Positions 16,672-26,151 of a DNA stretch of 64,000 bases are shown piece by piece; the first letter of the stretch is position 1; each line of letters begins with the position of its first letter. The notes beneath the pieces were generated by a model. That model saw only the letters and a list, made by a program, of their open reading frames with translations. It did no database searches and had not been told where the DNA came from. Origin of the DNA: Caldimonas thermodepolymerans (GTDB lineage Bacteria; Pseudomonadota; Gammaproteobacteria; Burkholderiales; Burkholderiaceae_C); contig NZ_CP064338.1 in the NCBI RefSeq assembly GCF_015476235.1, positions 62,001 to 126,000 on the forward strand, in the 5' to 3' direction. The position numbers were made by a program, and so were the translations under genes.

Positions 16672-18342
16672 TCAGACGCGCCGGCTGCGCCTGGGGTGCT
16701 GCCACAGCGGCCGGCGGCTCTTGAGCTGGCGTTCGATGCCGCGGTTGAGCTCGTCGCGCAGCGCGGTCACCGCGTCGACGTGGCCGTACACGCCCTCGAA
16801 GCGCAGGTCCAGCCACAGCCACAGCGTGCACAGCCGCAGCGCCTGCTCCATGCGGTCCAGCCGGCTGTGGCCGTCGACCTCGTCGAGGAAACCGGGCGCG
16901 CCGGCGCGCCCGCTGCGCGCGTGGTTCGCGGCCCAGGCAAGGAAGTGCTCCAGCTGGTAGGTGGCGTCCGGGTCCACCGGCGCCTGCGCGTAGACGAAGC
17001 GGTCGGTCAGGTCCAGCGCGCCGGCGTTGCGGTCCAGCAGGTCGGCGAGCTCGAGCATGTTCTCCAGCGCCGCCACCTCGAAGTGCTCGTTGTCCAGCTC
17101 GAGCTGCTCCATGAACACGCCCAGCACCTGGCGCAGCCGCTGCCGGCCCAGGCGCTCCGCGATGGTCTGCACGTGCCAGGCGGTCGGCGCCACCCGGGCC
17201 TTGAAGCCGGGCGGCGCCTCGGGCTGGCGCTGCAGCAGCTGGCGCAGCACGCGCAGCGCGCCCTGCTCGGCCTCCCGCAGCACCCCGGCATGGCCTTCGT
17301 CGTGGAGGCCGTAGCGCCCGGCACGGCCGGCGATCTGGTGCGCCTCGCTTTCGGTGAGGTCGCGGTCGGCCTCGCCGTCGAACTTGGTGACGCTGCTGAA
17401 CAGCACGCGTCGGATCGGCAGGTTCAGCCCCATGCCGATCGCGTCGGTGGCCACCAGCACCTGGGTCTGGCCGCTGGCGAAGCGCTCGGCCTCGCCGCGG
17501 CGCACCTCCGGCGGCAGCGCGCCGTAGATCACGCTGACGCGGTGGCCCTGCTGGGCGATGCGGTCGCGCAACATCAGCACCTCGCGCCGGCTGAACGCCA
17601 CCACGGCGTCGCCGGCCCGCAGCGCCTCCAGCGGCACCGGGGCCTTGAGCAGCTGCACGTGCTGCTTGCGCTCGAACTCGCGCACCTCGGCCGCCTCGCC
17701 GCACACCGCGAGCAGGCGCCGGATCGCCTCCACCGCGTAGGCCGAGCAGATGACGATCAGCTCGCGCGCCGGCACGCCGACGATGGCCTGGGTCCAGGCC
17801 CAGCCGCGGTCGGGGTCGAACAGCATCTGCGCCTCGTCGATCACCGCGACGTCGATGGCCTGGCGCGTGTTGACCATCTCCACGGTGCTCGAGACCACGC
17901 GCGCATCGGGCACCGGCACGTGCTCCTCGCCGGTCAGCAGCGAGCACGGCACGCCGCGCGTTTCCAGCCGGTCGCGCCCTTCCAGCGCCAGCAGGCGCAG
18001 CGGCGCGAGGTAGGCGCCCGCGGTGGCCTGCGCGAGCCGCTCAAAGGCCGCGTGCGTCTTGCCGCTGTTGGGCGGGCCCACGTACAGCGTCACCTGGCGG
18101 CCCAGGCGCCGCGCGGCGGCGAAGCTGTCCGGATAGCCGTGGAAGCCCAGGTCGCGCGCCAGGTGCTCCAGGCGGGCGCGCTCGGCCTCGCGCGACAGCC
18201 GCGGCCGCGCGGGCGGGCGCGCGTCGGAGGCGGGGGCGGCGGGCACGCGCCGCGCGCGGGACGGCTCGGGGAGGGAGGCGGGGGGCAGCAGCAGGGCAGG
18301 TGTCTTCATGGGAGGGCGCGACAGCCGCGCCGCTTTCGGCAT
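16672..18342 (-). CDS. SUV3-like DEAD/DEAH-box RNA helicase
   Basis: A 556-residue superfamily-2 helicase. Walker A is GPPNSGKT, the DEAD-like box is IDEAQML, and motifs V/VI are ATDAIGMGLN and QIAGRAGRYG. C-terminal helices resemble the SUV3 C-terminal part. In mitochondria SUV3 unwinds RNA for the degradosome; bacterial homologues are sporadic and mostly untested. Neither the ATG at 18342 nor the one at 18309 has a clear ribosome site, so the first 11 residues are uncertain. It is convergent with slyX. Confidence 0.9.
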   Translation of the reverse strand: MPKAARLSRPPMKTPALLLPPASLPEPSRARRVPAAPASDARPPARPRLSREAERARLEHLARDLGFHGYPDSFAAARRLGRQVTLYVGPPNSGKTHAAFERLAQATAGAYLAPLRLLALEGRDRLETRGVPCSLLTGEEHVPVPDARVVSSTVEMVNTRQAIDVAVIDEAQMLFDPDRGWAWTQAIVGVPARELIVICSAYAVEAIRRLLAVCGEAAEVREFERKQHVQLLKAPVPLEALRAGDAVVAFSRREVLMLRDRIAQQGHRVSVIYGALPPEVRRGEAERFASGQTQVLVATDAIGMGLNLPIRRVLFSSVTKFDGEADRDLTESEAHQIAGRAGRYGLHDEGHAGVLREAEQGALRVLRQLLQRQPEAPPGFKARVAPTAWHVQTIAERLGRQRLRQVLGVFMEQLELDNEHFEVAALENMLELADLLDRNAGALDLTDRFVYAQAPVDPDATYQLEHFLAWAANHARSGRAGAPGFLDEVDGHSRLDRMEQALRLCTLWLWLDLRFEGVYGHVDAVTALRDELNRGIERQLKSRRPLWQHPRRSRRV

Positions 18343-18438
18343 CGGGTGGGGAAGGGGCTACTGTAGGGCACGCCGGCGCGCCGTGCCGGGATGAATCGGA
18401 GTAGGCTTGGCGTCCTCGCGCATCACCGGGTGCCGCGC

Positions 18439-19355
18439 ATGACGAACGAGACGGTCCTGCTGCAACGGTCGCTGGCCGGCCGCTTCGGCGGACGCTGGTC
18501 CGCCGAGCCGCTGCATGCAAGCAGCTTCTGTGCCACCTGGGGCGCGCGCGGGCGGGGGCAGCGGCTGTTCGTGAAGTCCGTGCCGCTGGCTGCCGCCGAC
18601 GTGCTCGAAGCCGAGGCCGACGGCCTGGAGGCGCTGGCCTCGATGCGCGCGATCGCGGTGCCCGAGGTGGCCGGCTGCTGGCGCGACGGGGAACACGGCC
18701 TGGCGCTGCTGGCGCTGCAATGGCTGGAGCTGCGTCCGCCCGACGCCGGCTTCGGCGAGCGCTACGGGCGTGCGCTGGGCGAGCTGCACCGCGGCATCCC
18801 GCCGGCGGCGAAGGCCGCTACGGCTGGCGGCGCGACAACCTGCTGGGCGGCACGCCGCAGCGCAACCGCTGGAGCCGCCAGGGCGGCCGCGCCGGCTGGA
18901 TCGACTTCCTCGCCGAGGCACGCCTTGGCGCGCTGAACGCCGAGCTGGCCCGCCGCGGCGGGGCCACCCCGCTGGTCGAGGCGGTCGCGCAGGTGATCGA
19001 CCGGCTGCCGCAATGGTTCGACGACGGCTACCTGCCGCGCGCCAGCCTGATCCACGGCGACCTGTGGTCCGGCAACTGGGCCATGCAGGCCGACGGCACC
19101 CCGGTGATCTACGACCCGGCGGTGTCGTGCTCGGACGCCGAGGCCGAACTGGCGATGATGGAACTGTTCGGCAGCCCGCCGGCCGGCTTCTGGCATGCCT
19201 ACCGCGCCACCGCCGGCCTGCACGAGGGCTACGCGCGCCGGCGCGGGCTGTACCAGCTGTACCACCTGCTCAACCACGTGCTGCTGTTCGGCGGCGGCTA
19301 CGCGGCCCAGGCGCTGGCCTGCGCCCGCGCGCTGCTCGGCCGCGGCGCCCCCTGA
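18439..19355 (+). pseudogene. Fructosamine-3-kinase family gene with a frameshift
   Basis: The first frame (from ATG 18439) reads MTNETVLLQRSLAGRFGG through RLFVKSVPL and LGELHRGIPPA. Family homology then continues one frame lower with GRYGWRRDNLLGGTPQ, SLIHGDLWSGNW (catalytic loop) and YDPAVSCSDAEAELAMM to the stop. Adding one G within 18806-18810 (GCGGCGAA to GCGGGCGAA) would restore a continuous ORF of about 305 residues. The intact enzyme phosphorylates glycated amines, causing deglycation. This is either a recent inactivating 1-bp deletion or an assembly error in a G-rich run. Confidence 0.88.
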
Positions 19356-19421
19356 GGCGCGCACCCGGCGCCCGTGGAAGAATCGCGGTTTCGCTGCGAT
19401 CCTTTCCTGCGCCTGGCCACC

Positions 19422-20069
19422 ATGTTCTACGGCATCACCGACCTGGGCACCTTCGTCGTCGGGACGATCTTCATCATCCTGCTGCCCGGACCCAACTCGC
19501 TGTACGTGATGTCGGTGGCCTCGCGCTGGGGCGTCAAGGCCGGCTACCAGGCAGCCTGCGGCGTGTTCATCGGCGACGCGATCCTGATGCTGCTGTCCGC
19601 CGGCGGCGCGGCCTCGCTGCTCAAGGCGATGCCGGCGCTGTTCATGGCCATCAAGTACGCCGGGGCGGCCTACCTGGCCTGGGTGGGCTTCAACCTGCTG
19701 CGCTCGGCGCTGGCCACCTGGCGCGGGCAGGACGGCCCGGCGCGCGCGATGGAGGTCGCCGACGCGCGCCGGCCGCTGCGCTCGGCGCTGCTGATCAGCC
19801 TGATGAACCCGAAGGCGATCCTGTTCTTCGTGTCCTTCTTCATCCAGTTCGTCGACCCGGCCTACGAGCACCCGGGACTGTCCTTCCTGCTGCTGGGCGC
19901 CATCGTGCAGCTGTGCAGCGCGGCCTACCTGTCGTTGCTGATCTTCGGCGGGGCCTACCTCGCGCAGCAGTTCCGCCGCCGGCGCCGGCTGGCCGCGGCC
20001 GGCACCGGCGCGGTGGGCGGCCTGTTCCTCGGCTTCGGCGCCAAGCTGGCCAGCGCGACGCTGGGCTAG
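19422..20069 (+). CDS. LysE/RhtB-family amino-acid exporter (LeuE-like)
   Basis: A 215-residue inner-membrane protein with six predicted helices. FIILLPGPNSLYVMSVASRWG is the typical LysE/RhtB N-terminus and SLMNPKAILFFVSFFIQF the conserved central motif. The length and the LPGPNSLYV stretch are closest to LeuE (YeaS), a leucine/methionine exporter. The substrate is inferred only by resemblance. It lies 66 bp after the broken fructosamine-kinase gene. Confidence 0.9.
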   Translation: MFYGITDLGTFVVGTIFIILLPGPNSLYVMSVASRWGVKAGYQAACGVFIGDAILMLLSAGGAASLLKAMPALFMAIKYAGAAYLAWVGFNLLRSALATWRGQDGPARAMEVADARRPLRSALLISLMNPKAILFFVSFFIQFVDPAYEHPGLSFLLLGAIVQLCSAAYLSLLIFGGAYLAQQFRRRRRLAAAGTGAVGGLFLGFGAKLASATLG

Positions 20070-20289
20070 CGCCGGCTGCCCGCCGGCAGGCGGGCGCGCC
20101 TTCCGTGCGCGGTCCCCGTCGCGAGGCCCTGCGCCGCCACGCTGGCCCGCTTGGCCTCGCCACTGGCCACAGACCAACACCTCGTTTCAATCCAGCGCAC
20201 CGCGTTACAGCTTTTTTGGCGCGGGCTGTATAGCGTCGCGCCCGTTGCCCGGCGTGGCAGCGGTTTCACGAGAACCGAGGGAGGACGAG

Positions 20290-22428
20290 GTGATCAAGCA
20301 CACCCTGACCTGGCGTCACGGGGTCGCCCTGCTGGTGGCCCTGGGCCTTGCCGCCTGCGGCGGCAGCGATCCATCCGGCACGACGGCCACCGGCCCGTCG
20401 GCAGGCGGCAGCGGGCCGTCCGGCCAGGCCGCCACGGAGGCCATCCCGGACGTGGCGGGCGGCACCACCGCGCCGCCCGACGTGGTGGTCCGGGACGCCC
20501 TGGACGATGACGGCCCCGCGCCGTCGGAGGCGGTGGCGCAGGACGCGCCTTCCGCCCCCACGGCGTCGCAGGCGTCGGGCACCGGCCACGGACAGCCTGC
20601 GGCGGCGGCCGTGTCGGCCGAGATGTCCTTCCAGCGCGGCGTGTCGCCATCGGCAAGCTATGCGGGCGTGGCCGACACCTGGCTGCAGCAGGCCGTGCCG
20701 TCTGCCAACGCCGGTGCCGACACCGCGCTGACCACCGACCGCGACGCCCCGGCGGGCAGCGGCCAGCGCGCCACCACCCTGCTGCGCTTCGACCTGAGCG
20801 CGATCCCGCGGGGGGCCAAGGTGCAGGCGGCCGAGCTGAGCTTCACGGTGACCAACCGGACCTCGGGCGAGCCTTTCGTCCTCTACGCCGCGCGCCGCGC
20901 CTGGAACGAGTCGCAGGCCACGTGGAACCAGGCCGCCGCGTCCACGCCCTGGGAGGCCCCCGGGGCCCGCGGCGCGGGCGACCGCGGCAGCACGGTGCTC
21001 GGCCAGCTGCTGCCCACCGCCACCGGCCGGTACGCGGTGTCGCTCAACGCCGCCGGCGTGGCCGTGGTGCAGGGCTGGGTGAACGCGCCGCAGACCAACC
21101 ACGGCTTCGTGCTGGACGCGATCACGAACATGGACGGGATGGTGCTGGCCTCCTCCGAGGCGGCCGACCCCGCCCAGCGGCCGCGCCTGAGCGTGAAGTA
21201 CGAGCCGGCCTTCGTGCACCCCGGGCTGCACGTCTCGGCGGCCCAGCTCGATTTCGTGCGCGCGCGCATCGCCGCCGGCGCGCAACCCTGGAGCATCGAG
21301 TTCAGCCGCGCGCAGCGCAAGGGCCACGGCAACCCGAACTGGGTGCCGCGCCCGGTGGCGCACATGCGGTGCGGCAACGGCGGCAGCAAGGTCGACGAGG
21401 GCTGCTACGACGCCCGGCAGGACGCGCTGGCCGCCTACACCCTCGCGCTGCTGTGGTACCACACGCGCGACCAGCGCTACGCGGACGGCGCGATCCGGAT
21501 CCTCGACGCCTACGCGGACACGCTGCAGTCCATCGCCTTCGTCTACGGGGACTACGACACGCACAACGGGCCGCTGCAGGCGGCGTGGCTGGCCGAGCTG
21601 TTCCCGCGCTCGGCCGAGATCCTGCGCCACAGCAACTCGGGCTGGCCGCAGGAGCGCGCCGTGCGGTTCGGCGAGATGCTGCGACGCGTCATGCTGCCGC
21701 GCATCGTCGACGGCTGGACCAGCGGCGGCAGCAACTGGAACAACTCGATGACCAACGGCGTGATGAACATCGCCGTCTACACCGATGACCGCGCGCTGTT
21801 CGAGAAGGCGCTCGGCATGTGGCGCCAGCGCGTGCGCGAGACCATCTACCTGGCCAGCGACGGCGCCGAACCCGTGCCCGCGCCGAACCAGCGCGGCGCC
21901 GACGGCCGCTGGAAGTCGGGCTCGCTCGCGAAGGCCTGGTGGGGGCAGACCGAGTTCTCCTCGCGCACGAACGGCATCTCGCAGGAGGTGTGCCGCGATT
22001 TCGGCCATGCGACGATGTCCATCGCCTCGCTGTCGCAGGCGGCGGAGACGGCGCTGCTGCAGGGCGTGGACCTCTACGCCGAGGAAGAGGCGCGCCTCAT
22101 CGCCGGGGCGGAGTTCATGGCGAAGTACCTCGCAGCCCATGCGCCGGCCAGCAACGGCAAGGCCACGGTCGGTGTCGATCCCTGGCTGTGCGCGCGCCGC
22201 AGCGAATTCGTGAACAAGGACAAGCAGCCGGTGCCGAACAACACGATCGAGGTGCAGATCCTGCCGACCTGGGAAATCCTCTACAACCACTACGTCAACC
22301 GCCGTGGCCGCGCCATGCCGGCCACCGCGGCGCTGCTGCCCAAGGTGCGCGCGGGAGGCTCCACGACCGACCTGCAGATGTCGTGGGAGACGCTCACGCA
22401 CGCGGGCGTGGGCGCGGTCGGGCTGTAG
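20290..22428 (+). CDS. CBM96/DNRLRE plus alginate-lyase-domain lipoprotein
   Basis: A 712-residue protein starting at GTG with GGGAGGACGAG upstream. The lipobox is LAAC at residues 20-23, followed by a Gly/Ala/Pro-rich linker to about 110. Residues about 115-300 form a DNRLRE/CBM96-type beta domain (TTLLRFDLSAIPRGAKV, AELSFTV, ARRAWNESQATWNQ). Residues about 310-690 form an alginate-lyase-like alpha/alpha barrel, with GNPNWVPRPVAHMRCG, YGDYDTHNGPLQAAW and SGGSNWNNSMTNGVMNIA near the expected active site. It probably cleaves a uronic-acid polysaccharide at the cell surface. It stands alone, with no transporter or sugar genes beside it. Confidence 0.85.
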   Translation: MIKHTLTWRHGVALLVALGLAACGGSDPSGTTATGPSAGGSGPSGQAATEAIPDVAGGTTAPPDVVVRDALDDDGPAPSEAVAQDAPSAPTASQASGTGHGQPAAAAVSAEMSFQRGVSPSASYAGVADTWLQQAVPSANAGADTALTTDRDAPAGSGQRATTLLRFDLSAIPRGAKVQAAELSFTVTNRTSGEPFVLYAARRAWNESQATWNQAAASTPWEAPGARGAGDRGSTVLGQLLPTATGRYAVSLNAAGVAVVQGWVNAPQTNHGFVLDAITNMDGMVLASSEAADPAQRPRLSVKYEPAFVHPGLHVSAAQLDFVRARIAAGAQPWSIEFSRAQRKGHGNPNWVPRPVAHMRCGNGGSKVDEGCYDARQDALAAYTLALLWYHTRDQRYADGAIRILDAYADTLQSIAFVYGDYDTHNGPLQAAWLAELFPRSAEILRHSNSGWPQERAVRFGEMLRRVMLPRIVDGWTSGGSNWNNSMTNGVMNIAVYTDDRALFEKALGMWRQRVRETIYLASDGAEPVPAPNQRGADGRWKSGSLAKAWWGQTEFSSRTNGISQEVCRDFGHATMSIASLSQAAETALLQGVDLYAEEEARLIAGAEFMAKYLAAHAPASNGKATVGVDPWLCARRSEFVNKDKQPVPNNTIEVQILPTWEILYNHYVNRRGRAMPATAALLPKVRAGGSTTDLQMSWETLTHAGVGAVGL

Positions 22429-22525
22429 CCTGCGGACCTGCTGCCGGCCGGCGCGCCGTGAGCCCGGCCCGCCGGCGGCGGGTCACACCGGCGGCCCGTC
22501 GGTGCGTCGCCGGGCCTTCGCGCGG

Positions 22526-22996
22526 TCAGAGCGGCGGGCGGCCCGACGGTTCGCCGGGCGACAGCAGGTCGTCCACCCTGCCCGCGGCGTCCTGCTGCGA
22601 CGGCCACGAAGTCGCGGGGCCTGCCTGCTGGCGCTCGCGCCGTGCCTGGAGCGGGCTGTCGCGCCCGGTCATCGAGCGGTACACGAGCGCCGCACCGGCG
22701 GCCACGCACAGCAGCTGGCCGAGCATCGAGGGCCGGCGACGCGTCAGCAGCCACAGCCCGGCGCCGAGGGCGATCCAGTGTTCGCCGGGCAGGCTGTCAC
22801 GCTGCGCGTCCCGCGCCTGCCAGTGGTGCAGCTGCTCCTGGGCCGTGGCGGCCAGGGCGCTGCCACGCTGCATCAGGGCCTCGGCCCGCGCATGCAACGG
22901 GTCGCCCTGGTGCGTGCCGTCGAGCGGTTCGGCGGCCGGCTGGCCGGTGAGCGGGGAGGCGGCGGGGCCGTTGGGGCGCGGGTCAAGTTCGGGCAT
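22526..22996 (-). CDS. Hypothetical protein with one or two membrane segments
   Basis: 156 residues, not recognised. A Pro/Gly-rich N-terminus and a charged helix (LHARAEALMQRGSALAATAQ) precede a short hydrophobic stretch (HWIALGAGLWLLTRRRP), a second one (LGQLLCVAAGAALVYRSM) and an Arg/Gln-rich tail. AGGAGATGACCTC gives a strong ribosome site. The start is 4 bp after the stop of the CBS-domain gene, so they form an operon. Confidence 0.7.
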   Translation of the reverse strand: MPELDPRPNGPAASPLTGQPAAEPLDGTHQGDPLHARAEALMQRGSALAATAQEQLHHWQARDAQRDSLPGEHWIALGAGLWLLTRRRPSMLGQLLCVAAGAALVYRSMTGRDSPLQARRERQQAGPATSWPSQQDAAGRVDDLLSPGEPSGRPPL

Positions 22997-23000
22997 GAGG

Positions 23001-23507
23001 TCATCTCCTGGTCGGGGTGGCAAGGGGGTCGCCGGGTTGCCGCGGGGCGTGCGCCGGGCGGATGGCGGCGTGGTCCAGATCGGGTTCGCACGGCTGCGAG
23101 ACGTCGGCGAGCAGGACCGCGGCGGCCGCATGACCGCCCTTGGTGGCGATGTCGCCCAGCGAGACGATGCCGACCAGCAGGTGCTGTCGGTCGAGCACCG
23201 GCAGGCGTCGTACCTGGTGGCGCCGCATGGCCTCGATCGCGTCGTCGAGCGACTGGTCCTCGTAGCAGCAGCGCACGTCCGTCGTCATCACGTCCTGCAC
23301 CGTGGTGACGTCGGCCGGCCGGGCCTGCGCGACGGCGCGCACGACGATGTCGCGGTCGGTGACGATGCCGACCACACGGCTGCGCCGGCACACCGGCAGT
23401 GCGCCCACGTTGAGGTCGTCCATCGCCTGGGCCGCGCGGCGCAGGCTGTCGGCCGGGGCCGTCGCCTGGGCACCGCGCGTCATCACGTCCATCACCCGGA
23501 GGGTCAT
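23001..23507 (-). CDS. Two-CBS-domain protein
   Basis: A 168-residue protein made of a tandem CBS pair: VMDVMTRGAQATAPADSLRR to VVGIVTDRDIVVRAVA, then VQDVMTTDVRCCYEDQSLDD to VGIVSLGDIATKGGH. A disordered tail follows. CBS pairs (Bateman modules) bind adenylate nucleotides and act as stress or energy sensors. Stand-alone versions of this length are common near poorly known stress genes. AGGAGCCCC precedes the ATG. Co-transcribed with the downstream membrane protein. Confidence 0.92.
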   Translation of the reverse strand: MTLRVMDVMTRGAQATAPADSLRRAAQAMDDLNVGALPVCRRSRVVGIVTDRDIVVRAVAQARPADVTTVQDVMTTDVRCCYEDQSLDDAIEAMRRHQVRRLPVLDRQHLLVGIVSLGDIATKGGHAAAAVLLADVSQPCEPDLDHAAIRPAHAPRQPGDPLATPTRR

Positions 23508-23676
23508 CGGGGCTCCTGCTCGCAGCGTGTTCCTGTCCCGTGGGACGGGCAATCGGCGTACCGGCAGGCGCTGCAGCAGCGACCGCCGGGACGCGACGGC
23601 ACGCCGTCCCGGCCCGGCCGGGCCGACGGCGGACGGGGGCCGCGGTCGGCACCTTTGACGCTGCCGCGCGCGGAGC

Positions 23677-24319
23677 GAGCTGAACGCGCGCATCAATGCC
23701 TGCCTGGGGCTGGACACGCCGGCAGTGCGGCGCACGCCCGGGCAGCAGCGCCAGGTATGCACCCTCATGGAAGTGATCCGCATCCCGGAAAGCGGCATCC
23801 CCGCGCACCTGGCCTGGGCCACCTGCCAGTTCCAGGACACCGTGCACCACCGCACCGGCGGGGTCAGCCCGTTCGGCCACATCGGCGTGCGCGACCGCGG
23901 CCCGGACGACGACGCGGCGCTCAAGGCCGGCGTGCCGCGCCTGCGCGCCGATCCGCGCGGTGCGCCGCCTGGCCGGGGACACCGACCTGGTCGGCCGCCT
24001 CCCGGTGGCGGTGCTGACGGTCAAGCGCATCGGGCCCCGACCGCCTTCGTCGAGCTGGACGCCCGCTTCCGGCAGACCATGGCGCGGCGGCAGCGCCGAT
24101 CGCCTGGTGCAGGCCTGCACGCGCCACGACACCCACGGCGACCGGAGCGACGTGACCTGTGCGGCGCTGATGCACGCGCTGCTCGACCGGGTGGCGCATG
24201 GCCGCAAGCCCGTGCCGGCCGACATCGCCGCGTGGTGCCGCACGCTGGAGGCCGACCACGGCGCCGCCTACACCCCGTCCCCGCTGGAGACCCGCGTGCC
24301 GCCGCGCGGGCGGCCCTGA
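23677..24319 (+). pseudogene. Probable decayed protein-coding gene, family unknown
   Basis: No single frame is open across this stretch, but coding-like segments alternate between two + frames. Frame one gives LNARINACLGLDTPAVRRTP and HLAWATCQFQDTVHHRTG. The next frame gives DTDLVGRLPVAVLTVKRIG. Frame one returns with AFVELDARFRQTMARRQR. The second frame then carries DRSDVTCAALMHALLDRVAH and KPVPADIAAWCRTLEADHG. At least three frame changes are needed, as in an old pseudogene. No family was recognised. It overlaps the 3' end of the opposite-strand WYL gene by about 50 bp. Confidence 0.35.
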
Positions 24320-25275
24320 ACGCGGCGGGCCTCCGTTGCGGCCAGCAACCGGCGCGCATGCCGGCGCACCGCCTGGCGCAGCCCGCGCGGCGCGAGCACG
24401 GTGAAGCGGCAGCCCAGCCGCGCCAGCTGCCGCGCGAACCAGGCCAGGCTGTCGGTGCGTGCCTGCAGCAGCACGCCGCCCTCGACCGGTGCCAGCGTGC
24501 CGAGCGACTCGCCCAGGTCGGACATCGCGTCGGCGAGGTCGGTGTGCAGCAGCACCGACACCGGGATGGCGCGCGGCAGCTCGGTGATGCTGCGCGCCAG
24601 GTGCGCGGCCGCGTCGAAATGCGCGGGACGCCCGAAGTAGGCGTCGACCAGCTGCACCTGCCGGATGCGGTCGAGGCGGAACGAACGCAGGTCGCGCCGC
24701 AGGTGGCAATGCCCGCTCACGTACCAGCGCCCGCGCCGGTACACCAGCCCGTAGGGATCGACGTCGCGCGTGGTCGCAGCGCCCGCCTCCGGCTGGTAGT
24801 CCAGCCGCACGCGTCGCGCCGAGCGGATCGCCTCGGCCAGCGTCGCGAGCGTTGCGTCGTCCACCGGTGCGGAAGGCGCGGGCAGGTCCAGTGCCACCGT
24901 CTCGCCCAGCGCGCGCAGGCGCTTCTGCAGCGGCGCGGGCATCACGCGCTCCAGCTTGGCCTGGGCGCTTTCGATCGCCGCGGCGCGGTCGCCCAGGCCG
25001 AGCCGGCGCGCCGCCACCAGGCCGAGGCCCACCGCCAGCGTTTCCTCCTGGGTGAACATCAGCGGCGGCACCTTGTAGCCGGGCATCAGCATGTAGCCGC
25101 CGTAGCGGCCGCGCTCGGCCAGGATGGGGATGCCCAGGTCCTCCAGCGCCGCGATGTAGCGGCGCAGCGTGCGGCCGTCGACCTCCAGCCGCGCGGCCAG
25201 TTCCGCACCGGTCATGCGGCGATGGGTCTGCAGCAGTTCGAGCAGCGCGAGCACGCGCGTGGTCGGGCGGGCCAT
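24268..25275 (-). CDS. YafY-type HTH/WYL-domain transcriptional regulator
   Basis: A 335-residue protein. Residues 1-60 form an HTH_11 winged helix (RVLALLELLQTHRRMTGAEL, VDGRTLRRYIAALEDLGI). The WYL domain spans about 145-230, with RLDYQP, DPYGLVYRRGRWYVSGHC and RSFRLDRI, followed by a WCX-like C-terminus. WYL domains sense ligands, probably nucleotides or nucleic acid. It is divergent from a GST-like gene at 25380, the usual arrangement for local control. The last 30 or so residues (Arg/Gly-rich) may be an extension. Confidence 0.92.
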   Translation of the reverse strand: MARPTTRVLALLELLQTHRRMTGAELAARLEVDGRTLRRYIAALEDLGIPILAERGRYGGYMLMPGYKVPPLMFTQEETLAVGLGLVAARRLGLGDRAAAIESAQAKLERVMPAPLQKRLRALGETVALDLPAPSAPVDDATLATLAEAIRSARRVRLDYQPEAGAATTRDVDPYGLVYRRGRWYVSGHCHLRRDLRSFRLDRIRQVQLVDAYFGRPAHFDAAAHLARSITELPRAIPVSVLLHTDLADAMSDLGESLGTLAPVEGGVLLQARTDSLAWFARQLARLGCRFTVLAPRGLRQAVRRHARRLLAATEARRVQGRPRGGTRVSSGDGV

Positions 25276-25379
25276 GGCCTGGGCATGCGTTCGATATAGG
25301 GCGGAATCTAGCCGCTTTCCGCCCTAACGTTCCTCCCGCGGCGCTGTTGCCGTGCTTGCAACGTGGAGGAACGACCGAG

Positions 25380-26084
25380 ATGGAACCCGTCCTGTTCTAT
25401 GGCGTCCCGCAGGGATGCTCCTTTGGTTCGATCGTCGCGCTCGAATGGCTGGGGCGGCCCTACCGGCTGTGCCGCGTCGAGATGCTCGAGGCCTGGCCGG
25501 CCGGCTATGAACGGCTCAACCCCAAGATGCAGACGCCGGTGCTGCTGACCGGCGACGGCCGCATGCTGACCGAGAGCCTGGCCATCCTGCAGCACCTGGC
25601 GGCGCAGGACCTCGGCCCGCAGGGCCTGGGCCGTGCACAGGGCACGCCGGAGCACGACCGGCTCAACGAGAGGCTGGCCTTCCTCAGCACCGACTTCTTC
25701 GGAGCGTTCGGCCCGCTGTGGACGGCCTACGACCGCGACGACCTGGACGACGGCGCCAAGGGCTTGCTGCGCGAACTCGGCACGCAGGACGTGCACAGGG
25801 TGTTCAGGGTGCTCGACGGCCTGCTGGCCGGTCGCGCCTGGCTGGTCGACGACCGCCGCAGCGTGGCCGACGCCTACCTGTCGGGCGTGGCGCGCTGGGC
25901 GGACTACCTGCGCGTGTTCGACACCCGGGCCGAGTACCCGAACGTCGCGGCCCACCTGCGCAAGCTGCGCGCCGACCCGGCGGTGGCCTTTGCCGATGCG
26001 GTCGAACGCCAGGCCCCGGCCACCTCGACCGGCGCATTCCGGGGCCACGTGAGCGCGGAAGAGGCCATGTCCGCGTGGCGTTGA
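25380..26084 (+). CDS. Glutathione S-transferase-like protein
   Basis: 234 residues. The N-terminal thioredoxin-like fold is LFYGVPQGCSFGSIVALEWL, with the cis-Pro (QTPVLL) and the glutathione-binding E-S pair (MLTESLAIL). The C-terminal helical domain contains RSVADAYLSGVARWADYLRV, with the N-capping motif S-x-x-D. Start preceded by GGAGGAACGACCGAG. Probably regulated by the divergent WYL protein; substrate unknown. Confidence 0.88.
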   Translation: MEPVLFYGVPQGCSFGSIVALEWLGRPYRLCRVEMLEAWPAGYERLNPKMQTPVLLTGDGRMLTESLAILQHLAAQDLGPQGLGRAQGTPEHDRLNERLAFLSTDFFGAFGPLWTAYDRDDLDDGAKGLLRELGTQDVHRVFRVLDGLLAGRAWLVDDRRSVADAYLSGVARWADYLRVFDTRAEYPNVAAHLRKLRADPAVAFADAVERQAPATSTGAFRGHVSAEEAMSAWR

Positions 26085-26151
26085 ACCCGGGGTGCCGCGT
26101 CGGGGCGCCTCCCGCGGCGCCCTGGCGGCACGCCGCGTGCGTGGCGGTCGC

